Below, piece after piece: positions 17,262-26,005 of a stretch of DNA of 64,000 nt; the first letter of the stretch is position 1; each line of letters begins with the position of its first letter. The stretch is taken from assembly GCA_000513555.1 (NCBI GenBank), contig ALYD01000010.1, positions 39,478 through 103,477 of the forward strand, given 5' to 3'. This DNA is from Lachnospiraceae bacterium JC7. GTDB lineage: Bacteria; Bacillota; Clostridia; Lachnospirales; Lachnospiraceae. Made by a program: the position numbers and the translations under genes. The notes beneath the pieces were generated by a model. It ran no database searches and was not told the DNA's origin. It worked only from the letters and a program-made list of their open reading frames with translations.

Positions 17262-17573
17262 GTGAATATCGTAGGCATTACCGCCTGCACAGCGGGTATA
17301 GCACATACCTACATCGTTGCGGAAAAGATTCAAAAGGCAGCGGAAGAGGCGGGCAACAGGTGTAAGATCGAGACCCAGGGAACTGTAGGTGTACAGAATG
17401 GTCTCACGGCACAGGATATCGCAGAGGCGGATGTGGTGATAGTGGCACATGACATTCAGGTGCACGGGCTCGAGCGTTTCAAAGGGAAACCTACTGTAGA
17501 CATTCCTATCAGCGTGGCGATGAAGAGTCCGAAAAGTCTGATAGCAACTATTCAGAAAAAGTTGGCCAAGTAA
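17262..17573 (+). CDS. PTS fructose-type EIIB component
   Basis: 103 residues with a GTG start at 17262 behind an AAGGGAGGTG ribosome site. The phospho-cysteine lies in ITACTAGIAHTY close to the N-terminus, the hallmark of fructose-specific EIIB, followed by IETQGTVGVQNGLT and GKPTVDIPI. The usual motif is C-P-T-G-I-A-H-T; here Pro is Thr and Thr is Ala. It transfers phosphate from EIIA to the sugar carried by EIIC. Encoded as a free-standing protein. Confidence 0.88.
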   Translation: MNIVGITACTAGIAHTYIVAEKIQKAAEEAGNRCKIETQGTVGVQNGLTAQDIAEADVVIVAHDIQVHGLERFKGKPTVDIPISVAMKSPKSLIATIQKKLAK

Positions 17574-17600
17574 AGGTCGAAGGAAAATTAAACCATTGAT

Positions 17601-17627
17601 TCAGTCCTTTCTGTGAAAGAGGACTGA
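17601..17627 (+). other. Intercistronic stem-loop between EIIB and EIIC
   Basis: TCAGTCCT...AGGACTGA with an inner TTTC/GAAA stem and no T tract. It probably affects mRNA processing or relative expression of the soluble and membrane PTS components. Confidence 0.45.
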
Positions 17628-17662
17628 GCACAAAAATACATTAATGGAAGGGGAAGTAAAAA

Positions 17663-18778
17663 ATGAGTATTAAGGAATTGAAGAAACATTTGATGACCGG
17701 CATTTCTTACATGATTCCGATGGTAGTGGCAGGCGGTATGCTGGGAGCTTTTGCAAAGCTCTTCGGAACCTACAATATCGGAAGTCTGGGACCTGAGGCA
17801 GGTGCAACAGCATTCTCAAATCTGAATGCCTTCACATGGACAGAGTTCTGGTGGGCTATCAGTAAGCTTTCGGATTTCGCCATGAGCTTTGCGGTTCCTG
17901 TTATGGCTGCGGGAATTGCATATTCCATGGCTGATCGTCCCGGCATCGTTCCTGCCTTTGTAATGGGTTATGTGGCGAATCAGGCAAAGGCCGGTTTCCT
18001 GGGCGGTATGCTCATGGCCTTCATCGTAGGCTTCATAGTCAACTGGATGAAGAAGTGGAAGCTTCCCAAGGTTCTGGAAAGTCTTAAGCCGGTAATGATC
18101 ATTCCGGTGCTTTCCACCTTCCTGGCAGGTATGTTTTTCTTCATGGTGGTATGCCATCCGATGGCAGCTGCAATGACAGCTATCCAGATGTGGATCCAGT
18201 CACTTTCCAACGGTTCTCTCTTCATCATCGGCGCAGTTATCGGTGGATGCATGGGCTTCGATATGGGCGGTCCTATCAACAAGACAGCTTCCATGGCTGC
18301 CAATGCCTTGTTCGCTGACAACCCTGAAGGCATCGGTTCCGCAGCCGAGTCCGCAAAGATCATCGGCGGTATGACACCTCCTATAGGTATCGGTATCGCT
18401 ACACTCATCGCAAAGAAAAAGTTTACAGAGGAAGAGAGAAATGCAGGTCTTTCGATGATCCCTATGGGACTCTGCTTCATAACAGAAGGTGTTCTGCCGT
18501 TTGCAGCCAATGATCCTCTGAGAGTCATCCCTTCATCTATGATCGGTTCAGCCATCGCATCAGGTCTTGCAATGGCGTGGGGATGCCATACACCTGCGGC
18601 TCACGGAGGAGTTTTCATCCTTCCTGTGACTGAGAGATGGTACATGTTCGTTCTTGCACTTATCATCGGTTCAGCAGTTACTGCAGTATCCTATGCGTTC
18701 TTAAGGAAACCAGCTTCAGAAGAGTCTGTTAAGGAAGAAGAGGTTAACGACGAGCTTGAGATCGCCATCAATGTATGA
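17663..18778 (+). CDS. PTS fructose-type EIIC permease
   Basis: 371 residues, almost entirely hydrophobic with about nine to ten membrane spans. Features of fructose-family EIIC are present: LMTGISYMIPMVVAGGML at the start, GFDMGGPINKTASMAANAL in the middle, then GGMTPPIGIGIATLIAKKKF and a terminal HGGVFILPV. The membrane channel takes up the sugar coupled to phosphorylation. Genes for EIIA and EIIB are upstream and an aldolase is 18 bases downstream. The transported ketose is not determined by sequence. Confidence 0.9.
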   Translation: MSIKELKKHLMTGISYMIPMVVAGGMLGAFAKLFGTYNIGSLGPEAGATAFSNLNAFTWTEFWWAISKLSDFAMSFAVPVMAAGIAYSMADRPGIVPAFVMGYVANQAKAGFLGGMLMAFIVGFIVNWMKKWKLPKVLESLKPVMIIPVLSTFLAGMFFFMVVCHPMAAAMTAIQMWIQSLSNGSLFIIGAVIGGCMGFDMGGPINKTASMAANALFADNPEGIGSAAESAKIIGGMTPPIGIGIATLIAKKKFTEEERNAGLSMIPMGLCFITEGVLPFAANDPLRVIPSSMIGSAIASGLAMAWGCHTPAAHGGVFILPVTERWYMFVLALIIGSAVTAVSYAFLRKPASEESVKEEEVNDELEIAINV

Positions 18779-18796
18779 TGATGTAGAGGTTAAATT

Positions 18797-19705
18797 ATGT
18801 TCGTTTCTATGAAAGATATACTGGAGCATGCCAATGCCTGCAATTACGCGGTAATGGCTGTAAACAGTGTAAATATGGAGATGGCGAGGGCTGTCATCGA
18901 AGCCGCTCAGGAGAAACATTCGCCCATAATCATTAACTTAGGTGTAGGTCAGATGAAGAAGCTGGCACATCCCACGGAAATGGTGCCTATGATACGTGAA
19001 ATGGCAGAGAGAGCTGACGTGCCGGTGGCATTGAACCTGGATCACGGGTCAAAGTTCGAAGATGAAATTTCGGCCATGAGGTATGGCTTCACTTCGGTGA
19101 TGATAGACTGCTCGGCACTTCCATATGAGGAGAATGTAAAACGTGTGGCAAATATCGTTGCACTGGCTCATGCAAAGGGAATCGCAGTTGAAGGTGAGCT
19201 CGGCCATGTTGGGCAGGCCTTCCAGGGTGATGACGGAAAGGTGGATCTCTATACCAATGTTGCTCAGGCGAGAGACTATGTTGACCGTACAGGGGTGGAT
19301 GCCCTTGCGGTGGCTATAGGAACAGCTCATGGGGATTATCCGAAGGGTATGACTCCGAGGCTTGATTTTGAGAGACTGAAGGAGCTGAAGGCAGAGCTCA
19401 GGATGCCGCTGGTGCTTCATGGAGGTTCAGGTTCCGGTGAGGAGAACATCCGAAGAGCCGTGGAGTGCGGCATCAATAAGATCAATGTCTGCACCGATGC
19501 ATTCCATGCGGCAGAGGATGCCATGAAGGCGAAATGGGCTGAGAATCCGAAGGCGAACTATCTGGAGATCATGGCGGCGGCTGAGGCTGCAGTAAAGAGA
19601 TTTGTCATGGATTACATAGATATGATAGGTTCGGCTGACAGGTACGGATATGGCGAGTATCTCGCCGAAAAGGAAGATATAGTGGTACTGAAGAAGACTG
19701 GCTGA
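18797..19705 (+). CDS. Class II ketose-bisphosphate aldolase
   Basis: 302 residues. Class II zinc aldolase motifs occur in order: NLDHGSKFED (metal/catalytic), VMIDCSALPYEEN, VEGELGHVGQ, IGTAHGDYPKG, LVLHGGSGSGEENIRRAV and GINKINVCTD. It cleaves fructose-, tagatose- or a related ketose-1,6-bisphosphate to two triose phosphates. Being last in a PTS operon without an obvious 1-phosphofructokinase, it may act on the PTS product after phosphorylation by a kinase encoded elsewhere. FbaA, GatY/KbaY and IolJ cannot be separated by eye. Confidence 0.88.
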   Translation: MFVSMKDILEHANACNYAVMAVNSVNMEMARAVIEAAQEKHSPIIINLGVGQMKKLAHPTEMVPMIREMAERADVPVALNLDHGSKFEDEISAMRYGFTSVMIDCSALPYEENVKRVANIVALAHAKGIAVEGELGHVGQAFQGDDGKVDLYTNVAQARDYVDRTGVDALAVAIGTAHGDYPKGMTPRLDFERLKELKAELRMPLVLHGGSGSGEENIRRAVECGINKINVCTDAFHAAEDAMKAKWAENPKANYLEIMAAAEAAVKRFVMDYIDMIGSADRYGYGEYLAEKEDIVVLKKTG

Positions 19706-19820
19706 ATCCGGTTTATACGATTCGGAGATGTTTCAGTTCAGTACGGAAGATGAGGTTAGAATCCTGATCATGCAGTAAAGAATGGCACGAAACAGGCTGT
19801 CTGAACAATGGAGGGGTGAT

Positions 19821-20015
19821 ATGTTGAGATTTATTATAATGCTGATAATTCTTATCGCAGGACTGGGCAGCCTGCTTCAGGCCAAGCTGGAATTTGCCAG
19901 AAGGCAGCGTATAGAGCCGGATAATAAATGGAGTTATCGTGAACAGATCTGGAGACGCGTAGGCTATTTCCTCTGTGCCGTGGATTTCATAATCGCCGGA
20001 TTTATCAATTTCTGA
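19821..20015 (+). CDS. Small membrane protein, unknown
   Basis: 64 residues from the ATG at 19821 behind GGAGGGGTGAT; an earlier in-frame ATG (19782) lacks a ribosome site. Two hydrophobic segments (about 3-20 and 46-62) flank a basic loop (FARRQRIEPDNKWSYREQIWRR). No named family is recognised. It stands alone between the aldolase and a strong terminator. Confidence 0.6.
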   Translation: MLRFIIMLIILIAGLGSLLQAKLEFARRQRIEPDNKWSYREQIWRRVGYFLCAVDFIIAGFINF

Positions 20016-20041
20016 TGATAACATCATATTTAGAAAGACAG

Positions 20042-20077
20042 TCTCCCTGCAGATATATCCTGCGGGGAGATTTTTTT
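20042..20077 (+). terminator. Rho-independent terminator
   Basis: TCTCCCTGCAG / CTGCGGGGAGA stem with an ATATAT-type loop, followed by seven T residues. Confidence 0.9.
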
Positions 20078-20208
20078 GTCTGTAAATGGTGGGAAGATAT
20101 GACAATTTTCTTCAGTAAATATGAAAGATTTAGTCCATGTAATGAAATATGATCTACTATATGGTAAATTTAGGTGAAAATTCGAAGCGGAATAGGAGTG
20201 TCACAAAT

Positions 20209-20685
20209 ATGGAAACGAGATCCAAATGGACTATCGAAGAGTTGAAAAAATACCAGTTTGCAACATTATTTAAGATGCATAAAGCCTATGTATGTTTTGT
20301 TTCGATCCTTGATATACTGCTTCTGATAGTTGCAGTTGCTTCATTTCATTATGGATATAATATATTGGCGATTGAATCAGTTGTATTTGCCATTTCGCTG
20401 CCTTTAAGTATTTACATTATCACGATATTCAGAGTGAAAAGAAATTACAGTTCCAGTAAATTCCTGCAAAACACTGTTACAACGTTTAAATTTGATGAAG
20501 ACCGGTTTGAAGCCATCACCGATAGAGGAAGTTCTGTTATCGCATATGCTGACCTCTATAGGATCCTTGAAACAAAAACCAATTTTTATTTTTTTATGAG
20601 TAATAATCAGGCATTAACTGTGATCAAGGAAAACTGTTCACCTGAACTTATTTCATTTTTACATGAAAAGACATTGAAAAAATAA
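20209..20685 (+). CDS. YcxB-like membrane protein
   Basis: 158 residues from the ATG at 20209 (AGGAG upstream); an in-frame start at 20149 is less likely. Two adjacent membrane spans (about 28-75) are followed by a soluble beta-rich tail with FKFDEDRFEAITDRGSSVIAYADLYRI and YFFMSNNQALTVIKENC, the pattern of the YcxB-like family (PH-like C-terminal domain). Function unknown. The stop is two bases before the SpoU gene, so the two are probably cotranslated. Confidence 0.7.
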   Translation: METRSKWTIEELKKYQFATLFKMHKAYVCFVSILDILLLIVAVASFHYGYNILAIESVVFAISLPLSIYIITIFRVKRNYSSSKFLQNTVTTFKFDEDRFEAITDRGSSVIAYADLYRILETKTNFYFFMSNNQALTVIKENCSPELISFLHEKTLKK

Positions 20686-20687
20686 CT

Positions 20688-21566
20688 ATGAATTTACGCT
20701 TTATAACTATTTCAAATCTTGAAGATGCCAATGTTTCCATCTTTTCACAGTACAAGGAAAATCAGCTGGTCCATTACAATGAACCTGCGCTTGGGCTTTT
20801 CATAGCAGAGAGTCCCAAGGTCATATTCAGGGCTATGGATGCAGGCTATGAACCGGTTTCTTTACTGGTAGAGGATAAGACCATAGAGAGCAGGGAAGCT
20901 TCAGAGCTTTGGGAGATGCTTCGGAGGATGCCTGATAATAACGGTGATACACCTGTTTATGTCGGAGATATGAAGCTTTTGTCCCGGATCACCGGTTTCA
21001 AACTTACAAGAGGTGTGCTTTGCGCCATGAAAAGAAGGAAGCTTCCGGATGTAAAGGAACTCTGTAAAGATTTCCGTCGTATAGCGGTGCTTGAAAATGT
21101 TGTGAACCCGACAAACGTGGGAGCTATCTTCCGTTCAGCTGCAGCCCTCAATATAGATGCGGTCCTTCTGACATCAGGCTGCAGTGATCCTTTGTATAGA
21201 CGTGCGGCAAGAGTCAGCATGGGAACCGTATTTCAGATCCCCTGGACCTACATCTCATCAGAAGAACATTCCCATGATGAAAATCCATTCTGGCCTGAGA
21301 AGGGAATGGATCTGCTTAAGTCCATGGGATTCAAAACTGTGGCCATGGCGCTTCGTGACCGGTCCGTAAGCATTGACCATCCGGAGCTTATGAAGGAACC
21401 AAAGCTTGCCATAATTCTCGGAACAGAGGGGGAAGGTCTCATGGATGAGACCATAACGGCTTGCGACTACGTGGTAAAGATCCCTATGTCCCATGGGGTG
21501 GATTCTCTTAATGTTGCCGCCGCCAGCGCAGTGGTGTTCTGGCAGCTGGGTCAAAAGGGCGTGTAA
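20688..21566 (+). CDS. SpoU/TrmH-family RNA 2'-O-ribose methyltransferase
   Basis: 292 residues. An N-terminal substrate-binding region (about 1-105) is followed by a SPOUT knot domain with the three family motifs: ENVVNPTNVGAIFRSAAAL, LAIILGTEGEGL and KIPMSHGVDSLNVAAASAV. It uses S-adenosylmethionine to methylate a ribose in rRNA or tRNA; the target is not predictable here. Encoded directly after the YcxB-like gene and followed by a DUF1292 gene. Confidence 0.9.
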   Translation: MNLRFITISNLEDANVSIFSQYKENQLVHYNEPALGLFIAESPKVIFRAMDAGYEPVSLLVEDKTIESREASELWEMLRRMPDNNGDTPVYVGDMKLLSRITGFKLTRGVLCAMKRRKLPDVKELCKDFRRIAVLENVVNPTNVGAIFRSAAALNIDAVLLTSGCSDPLYRRAARVSMGTVFQIPWTYISSEEHSHDENPFWPEKGMDLLKSMGFKTVAMALRDRSVSIDHPELMKEPKLAIILGTEGEGLMDETITACDYVVKIPMSHGVDSLNVAAASAVVFWQLGQKGV

Positions 21567-21592
21567 CAGGTTATAATAAAAAGGAGTTTGAT

Positions 21593-21868
21593 ATGGATTT
21601 TAGAGGAAAGAAAATTGACGATCTCATCGTTAATCTGGAATTTGCGGATGGAACATCTGCGGATTATGGTGTACATAAGTATTTCTGTTTCGAAGGGAAG
21701 GAGTACTTTGCCATGCTTCCTTTGATCGGGAAGAACCAGCTTGACCATACAAAGAAGTGTGTGCTGTATGAGGTTCAGGAGGATGCTGAAAAGAATCCTG
21801 TTGTCGTATATATCGAAGATGATGGAGAATATGAAAGAGCAGCAAACTACTATTCCACATTAGCTTGA
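21593..21868 (+). CDS. DUF1292 family small protein
   Basis: 91 residues, acidic. The pattern of an N-terminal strand pair, then HKYFCFEGKEYFAMLPL, VLYEVQEDAEKNPVVVYIED and a terminal EYERAANYYSTLA matches DUF1292 proteins common in Firmicutes. Function unknown. A ribosome site AAGGAG precedes the ATG. Confidence 0.75.
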   Translation: MDFRGKKIDDLIVNLEFADGTSADYGVHKYFCFEGKEYFAMLPLIGKNQLDHTKKCVLYEVQEDAEKNPVVVYIEDDGEYERAANYYSTLA

Positions 21869-21919
21869 TTCATGGACGGAGATCCTGTTTGGAAATCATA
21901 GGCTGAGATCAGATCGGTA

Positions 21920-21971
21920 AAGACCGGGTGAGCGTAGCATTTAACGATACGCTCCATCCGGTCTTTTTTAA
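21920..21971. terminator. Bidirectional-looking terminator
   Basis: AAGACCGGGTGAGCGTA and TACGCTCCATCCGGTCTT pair across about 11 bases, with TTTTTT on the plus side. It sits between convergent genes (DUF1292 and the Gfo/Idh/MocA gene). Confidence 0.75.
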
Positions 21972-22040
21972 TTTGGGTTTATAATTAATAAAGTATTTGT
22001 TTCAAGGTATCTATTCTGTACCTGAGAATGAGTTTATATA

Positions 22041-23021
22041 TTATTTTTCAAAAGGATATGTTATGTCGAACTGTTTTCTTATGGTGTCCATCTGACGCAT
22101 GATCTCCAGAGTTTCGGAATGAGGCATCTCAGGACATTCCAGTTTTCCGTTTTCAATTGCAGCTTTACATGCCAGGACCTCATATTCATAGCCGGATATC
22201 TGCTCAGGTACTTTTATCCGCTGGAGCAGTTCAGGATTTTTTCTGTCAGAGGAATAGACTCTTATCTCCTGAGGATTATTGATATTCTCAACTTCGATAA
22301 AGCCGTCGGTTCCTACTATAAGTCCCATTCTGTTTGACAGTCCATAGATGGTGGTGAAGAGACTTGCCATGCAGCCATCAGCATACCGGACCATAACATT
22401 GTCCTGACCATCGACTCCGGTGTCTGTCATAATGCAGGAGGCATGGATAGCTTTGATATCATCGCCATGCACCATACTTGCGAAATTGAGCGGATATACG
22501 GTGAGATCCAAAAGCGCTCCTCCTGCCAGTTCAGGATTGATGATCCTTTCATGGGTGTCTATCCTGTAGCCCAGGTTTGCGGAGATACTTACGATCTTTC
22601 CGATGGTATTTTTTTCAAGGAGATCTGTGATGATCTTTCTGGATGGCATGTAGCGTGTCCAGATAGCCTCGGTGAGAAAGACCTTCTTTTTCTCTGCAAG
22701 TTCAATCATTTCACGGGCTTCAGCTTCATTTACCGCGAATGCCTTCTCGCACAGAACATTCCTTCCGGCATCGATGGCGGCTTTTGTCCATTTGCAATGG
22801 TGAGAGTGAGGAAGTGCGATATAAACCAGGTCGATCCGGTCATCCTTAAGCATCTCATCATAGGAACCATAGGCTTTTTCTGCATGGTATTTTTCTGCAA
22901 ATGCCTTTGTCTTTTCAGTATCTCTTGAAGCTACAGCATATAGTTCAATGTCATCCATTTTTATGATGGTCTCAGCCATTTTCACAGCTATCCCACCCAG
23001 TCCCAATATAGCGAATTTCAT
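22041..23021 (-). CDS. Gfo/Idh/MocA-family NAD(P)-dependent oxidoreductase
   Basis: 326 residues. N-terminal Rossmann fold (FAILGLGGIAVKMAETI), then IDLVYIALPHSHH, the catalytic-region motif VLCEKAFAVNEAEA (Lys of the E-K-P type motif) and a C-terminal alpha/beta substrate domain with GGALLDLTVYPLNFA. It oxidises or reduces a sugar, inositol or related polyol; specificity is not visible. AGGAGG precedes the start. It is a monocistronic minus-strand gene. Confidence 0.88.
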   Translation of the reverse strand: MKFAILGLGGIAVKMAETIIKMDDIELYAVASRDTEKTKAFAEKYHAEKAYGSYDEMLKDDRIDLVYIALPHSHHCKWTKAAIDAGRNVLCEKAFAVNEAEAREMIELAEKKKVFLTEAIWTRYMPSRKIITDLLEKNTIGKIVSISANLGYRIDTHERIINPELAGGALLDLTVYPLNFASMVHGDDIKAIHASCIMTDTGVDGQDNVMVRYADGCMASLFTTIYGLSNRMGLIVGTDGFIEVENINNPQEIRVYSSDRKNPELLQRIKVPEQISGYEYEVLACKAAIENGKLECPEMPHSETLEIMRQMDTIRKQFDITYPFEK

Positions 23022-23287
23022 AAAGAACCTCCTGTTTGAAAGAATTCATGACACAGTATATTTAAACACCCGGGATTGATATGCTGCAAGCACTACAGTA
23101 TTGATAGCATGTTATTTTTTATCGGATAAATGAAATCTCAACTATGTTTTCAGCACCCGAAAATGGTATGCTATAGGTAGTTATCGGTTCGTGAAATTGA
23201 AAATCTGAAACTCAGTATACCGGCGTAGCAGGATATGTACCTGCGGGTCTTGCATATCCGGTTTTATGGTGACTTATGGAGGTAAAT

Positions 23288-24130
23288 ATGAAGAGGGTTA
23301 CTGTGATCGCTGTAGTTGTGTTTTCCATAATCATGGGTGTTTCTCCGTTTTGGGCATGTCAGCACTTCAGGAATTACACTGTCGGTCAGAATCCAAAATT
23401 GTCCGATATATACAGGGTTTACTGTATGTCCAGCATGTACAGCTCGGATTATGGTTATATCTACGACACTTACAGTGTGGGTATAAGAAGCGGTAATTAC
23501 TATGCCGAGACAGATCTGTTTGATGAAGATAATAATAAACAGATTCTGAAGACTGTAAGTATCACTGAAGATGAATATCTGAATACATTGTCTATCATAG
23601 AGGGAAGTAAATATGAGAAGAAGGATGCTCCCGATCCCAACAGGATGGACGGTTATATGGATGAGCTTAACCAGACTTCAGATATGCTGTTTGAACATAT
23701 GCCGGACGGTTCATGGGAGCTGAAACTCTCAACAGAATTAAGGCAGGCGTTTATTGACAGAGTCAGTGAATTGACAGGAGATACTATAACCATAGGATTC
23801 GTTAATAAGGTCATGCCGGGCGATGTATGGATCATAGAGAATACGGAAGTGAACAGAAAAAAATCTGTATGGGGCACGGCATCCGTAAAAAGTAATGAAC
23901 TTGAGAAGGAATACTCTGCTTCGATACGGAAAAATCCAGAGGACTCATACCTGTTCCGTATGATAGACAGCCAGCATATATATTATGCATTGGACGATAT
24001 GATTCTCAGGGATGGATATTCCATTATGATCTTCGAGAGTGACAGTGAATTTGAGGATATCAAGATAGCTGTATATGATGAAAAAGGGGAACAGACAGAA
24101 GAAAGAAAGGTATTTAATGCTGCGCTCTGA
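23288..24130 (+). CDS. Secreted or anchored protein of unknown function
   Basis: 280 residues from the ATG at 23288 (TTATGGAGGTAAAT upstream). An N-terminal hydrophobic segment (about 4-24, VIAVVVFSIIMGVSPFWAC) is a signal peptide or anchor with a Cys at its end. The remainder is soluble, acidic and tyrosine-rich, with no motif that I recognise. The upstream 250 bases hold a small hairpin (GCAGG...CCTGC near 23228) and no other gene. A stray copy of part of metY lies 22 bases after its stop. Confidence 0.65.
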   Translation: MKRVTVIAVVVFSIIMGVSPFWACQHFRNYTVGQNPKLSDIYRVYCMSSMYSSDYGYIYDTYSVGIRSGNYYAETDLFDEDNNKQILKTVSITEDEYLNTLSIIEGSKYEKKDAPDPNRMDGYMDELNQTSDMLFEHMPDGSWELKLSTELRQAFIDRVSELTGDTITIGFVNKVMPGDVWIIENTEVNRKKSVWGTASVKSNELEKEYSASIRKNPEDSYLFRMIDSQHIYYALDDMILRDGYSIMIFESDSEFEDIKIAVYDEKGEQTEERKVFNAAL

Positions 24131-24151
24131 AAAATTATGTGATTTGAACTT

Positions 24152-24274
24152 CTCAGTATGGAATCAGCACCACATTCGTAGATGCACACAACCTTTCCGA
24201 GGTTGAGGCTGCCATAAAGGATGAGACCAGAGCCATCTATCTCGAGACTCTCGGAAATCCGAACAGTGACATTC
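24152..24274 (+). pseudogene. Duplicated internal fragment of metY
   Basis: These 123 bases match 26373-26495 inside the O-acetylhomoserine sulfhydrylase gene, same orientation, with a single difference (C at 24168 versus T at 26389). Homology ends abruptly on both sides. The fragment encodes about 41 internal residues and has no start, so it cannot be a gene. Confidence 0.9.
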
Positions 24275-24358
24275 GGAAACATACAATACAGGCTTTTTTT
24301 GAGTCTTTTTGCTTCCTCCTTTTTATATTCGTTTACATCCATTTTACTATAGATATTT

Positions 24359-24390
24359 CGGCTGAAAAAATGAAATATTTTTTTCAGCCG
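24359..24390. terminator. Hairpin overlapping the end of the zinc-ribbon gene
   Basis: CGGCTGAAAAAAT and ATTTTTTTCAGCCG form a stem whose arms carry A and T runs, so it can terminate transcription in either direction. It overlaps the minus-strand stop codon at 24384-24386. Confidence 0.65.
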
Positions 24391-25664
24391 ATCTCTTCCC
24401 GGCTTAGCTCACTCACGTCCATGAAGCCTGTAGAGAAATCCCGGAGGTGTGTCTCGCTATCAGCAAAGGAAAGAGCAATTTGCGAGTTCTTACCTATCAT
24501 ATCGCTAAGCTCTTGCTGGTAGGAACGAATACGGTCTGTTTCGTAAATATATCCCTTTGGAAGCAGGGCATCCTGCATCCTCTCGACCTTTACCGGAACT
24601 CCATCTATCCTGAGCTCGAGATTGTTCAGAGAAAAATCTATATCTGAATTGTTAACGATATATAGTTTATATCCGAAGAGATATTTCTCACGGATGAAGG
24701 ATGCGTAAATATCGATGTCATTAGCCGAATAGATCTTTTTCTTGTCGGAAAAATCTATGGAGTCCTTCTTATCCACTGTTGTATGAAGATACACCGGCTT
24801 GTCGATGCGTCCGCAGTAATCGTAGTCCAGGGTATTGACCTCGATGTAATCAAAGATCAATTCAGACACAGGATCCTTCGGTGAATGATTTAACTCCTCA
24901 TAGAAGGTCACATCCGCCTTCTTTCTAAAGTAATCATAGGTGTAGATATAGCTTCGCTGTTTGAAGATACCATTCACTCCACTGCATTTCATGGCGATGC
25001 TTACGTTCTTACCATACCTGTTCTCTACATGAAAACCAAGCTTTGTACATCGAAGATCATCATCGTGAACTTTACTGTCAGCATTTTCAGAAACATAGAC
25101 ACCGGTGACTGTTATCCTGACACCATTTTTATCGTAGATCACTCCGTCTCCCTGTATCTGATAGTCCGCAGGAACGAAGTTTCGGTACTGGTCAGTGTTC
25201 ACATTTTCATTTCCCTGATAACGATGATGGTCGTAAAGGTAGTAACCGAAGGCTGCCAATGCCATCATGAAGAACATGATTGCGCATATGGCAATGATCT
25301 CTGTCCTGATGCGCTTCATGATCCTTTCAGTCTCGCTTTTCGCCTTCTTTTCACGCTGGGCGATGACTGCGGCTGTTCCCTCTTCTATAAAAGAATCCTT
25401 CACATCATGTCTTGTGGTCCATTCGGGATTATCATCATAGGGTCCGCCGCACTGTAAGCAAAGCTTGTCGATCCTGGTGTCGATCTTTGCTCCGCAGTAC
25501 TGACATGTGATCATGGGGTCGCTGTATTTTATCTTCCGGGCCTGTTCCTCAGCAGCCCTTGTCACCTCTGCTTCGCTGAAAGCATTGGACTTTATCCTGC
25601 TATAGCGGAATATCTCTGCGATGAGAATGAAGATCAATAGAATGAATATTACGATCAGTATCAT
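24384..25664 (-). CDS. Zinc-ribbon membrane protein, unknown function
   Basis: 426 residues from the ATG at 25664, which begins directly with a membrane span (MILIVIFILLIFILIAEIF); a longer start at 25820 would add 52 residues with no ribosome site. A zinc ribbon follows (CQYCGAK...CLQCGG, about 52-75), then a second membrane span (about 125-147, IIAICAIMFFMMALAAFGYY) and a 270-residue extracytoplasmic beta-rich region ending DFSTGFMDVSELSREEIG. No specific function recognised. A C-terminal remnant of a related gene lies at 30814-30912. Confidence 0.7.
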   Translation of the reverse strand: MILIVIFILLIFILIAEIFRYSRIKSNAFSEAEVTRAAEEQARKIKYSDPMITCQYCGAKIDTRIDKLCLQCGGPYDDNPEWTTRHDVKDSFIEEGTAAVIAQREKKAKSETERIMKRIRTEIIAICAIMFFMMALAAFGYYLYDHHRYQGNENVNTDQYRNFVPADYQIQGDGVIYDKNGVRITVTGVYVSENADSKVHDDDLRCTKLGFHVENRYGKNVSIAMKCSGVNGIFKQRSYIYTYDYFRKKADVTFYEELNHSPKDPVSELIFDYIEVNTLDYDYCGRIDKPVYLHTTVDKKDSIDFSDKKKIYSANDIDIYASFIREKYLFGYKLYIVNNSDIDFSLNNLELRIDGVPVKVERMQDALLPKGYIYETDRIRSYQQELSDMIGKNSQIALSFADSETHLRDFSTGFMDVSELSREEIG

Positions 25665-26005
25665 GGAGTATAGCTTTCCGAAAATGCCTGCGCTGCAAAG
25701 CGCATTAAAATAACATTTTCTCGTCGATTTAGTCAGCCTGTATTTTACATGGTTTACGGACGGTTTGCAAAGAGGAAAACTACCATGTACGGCTGATGAG
25801 ATCATAGAATCGGCCGACATATATGAGCGATCGCTATATAGATACAGCCTATATACAATGATAAAATTTAAGTGTTATGTATAACCACTGTCTTTGCGCT
25901 ATCATCATCTCATCAGATAAAAAACCGAAGACAAAATACAAAAACAAGTTTTCCCGGAGGGCGAGATGCCCAAGGAGAGACATTGGCAAAGGGAGGATAT
26001 GAGAT
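25665..26005. other. Intergenic region upstream of metY
   Basis: About 340 bases between divergent genes. I looked for a SAM-I (S-box) or T-box leader, as expected for a methionine gene, and saw none of the conserved core. A small GGGC-GAGAT-GCCC hairpin occurs at about 25962-25974 and the metY ribosome site AGGGAGG just before 26000. Confidence 0.4.

Noticed and set aside
16674..17465. 263-residue antisense frame across the PTS EIIA and EIIB genes
   Set aside because: It spans two clear PTS genes on the plus strand and has no protein-family features.
25860..26000. SAM-I, SAM-II or T-box leader before metY
   Set aside because: No conserved core sequences were found; only one small hairpin is present.
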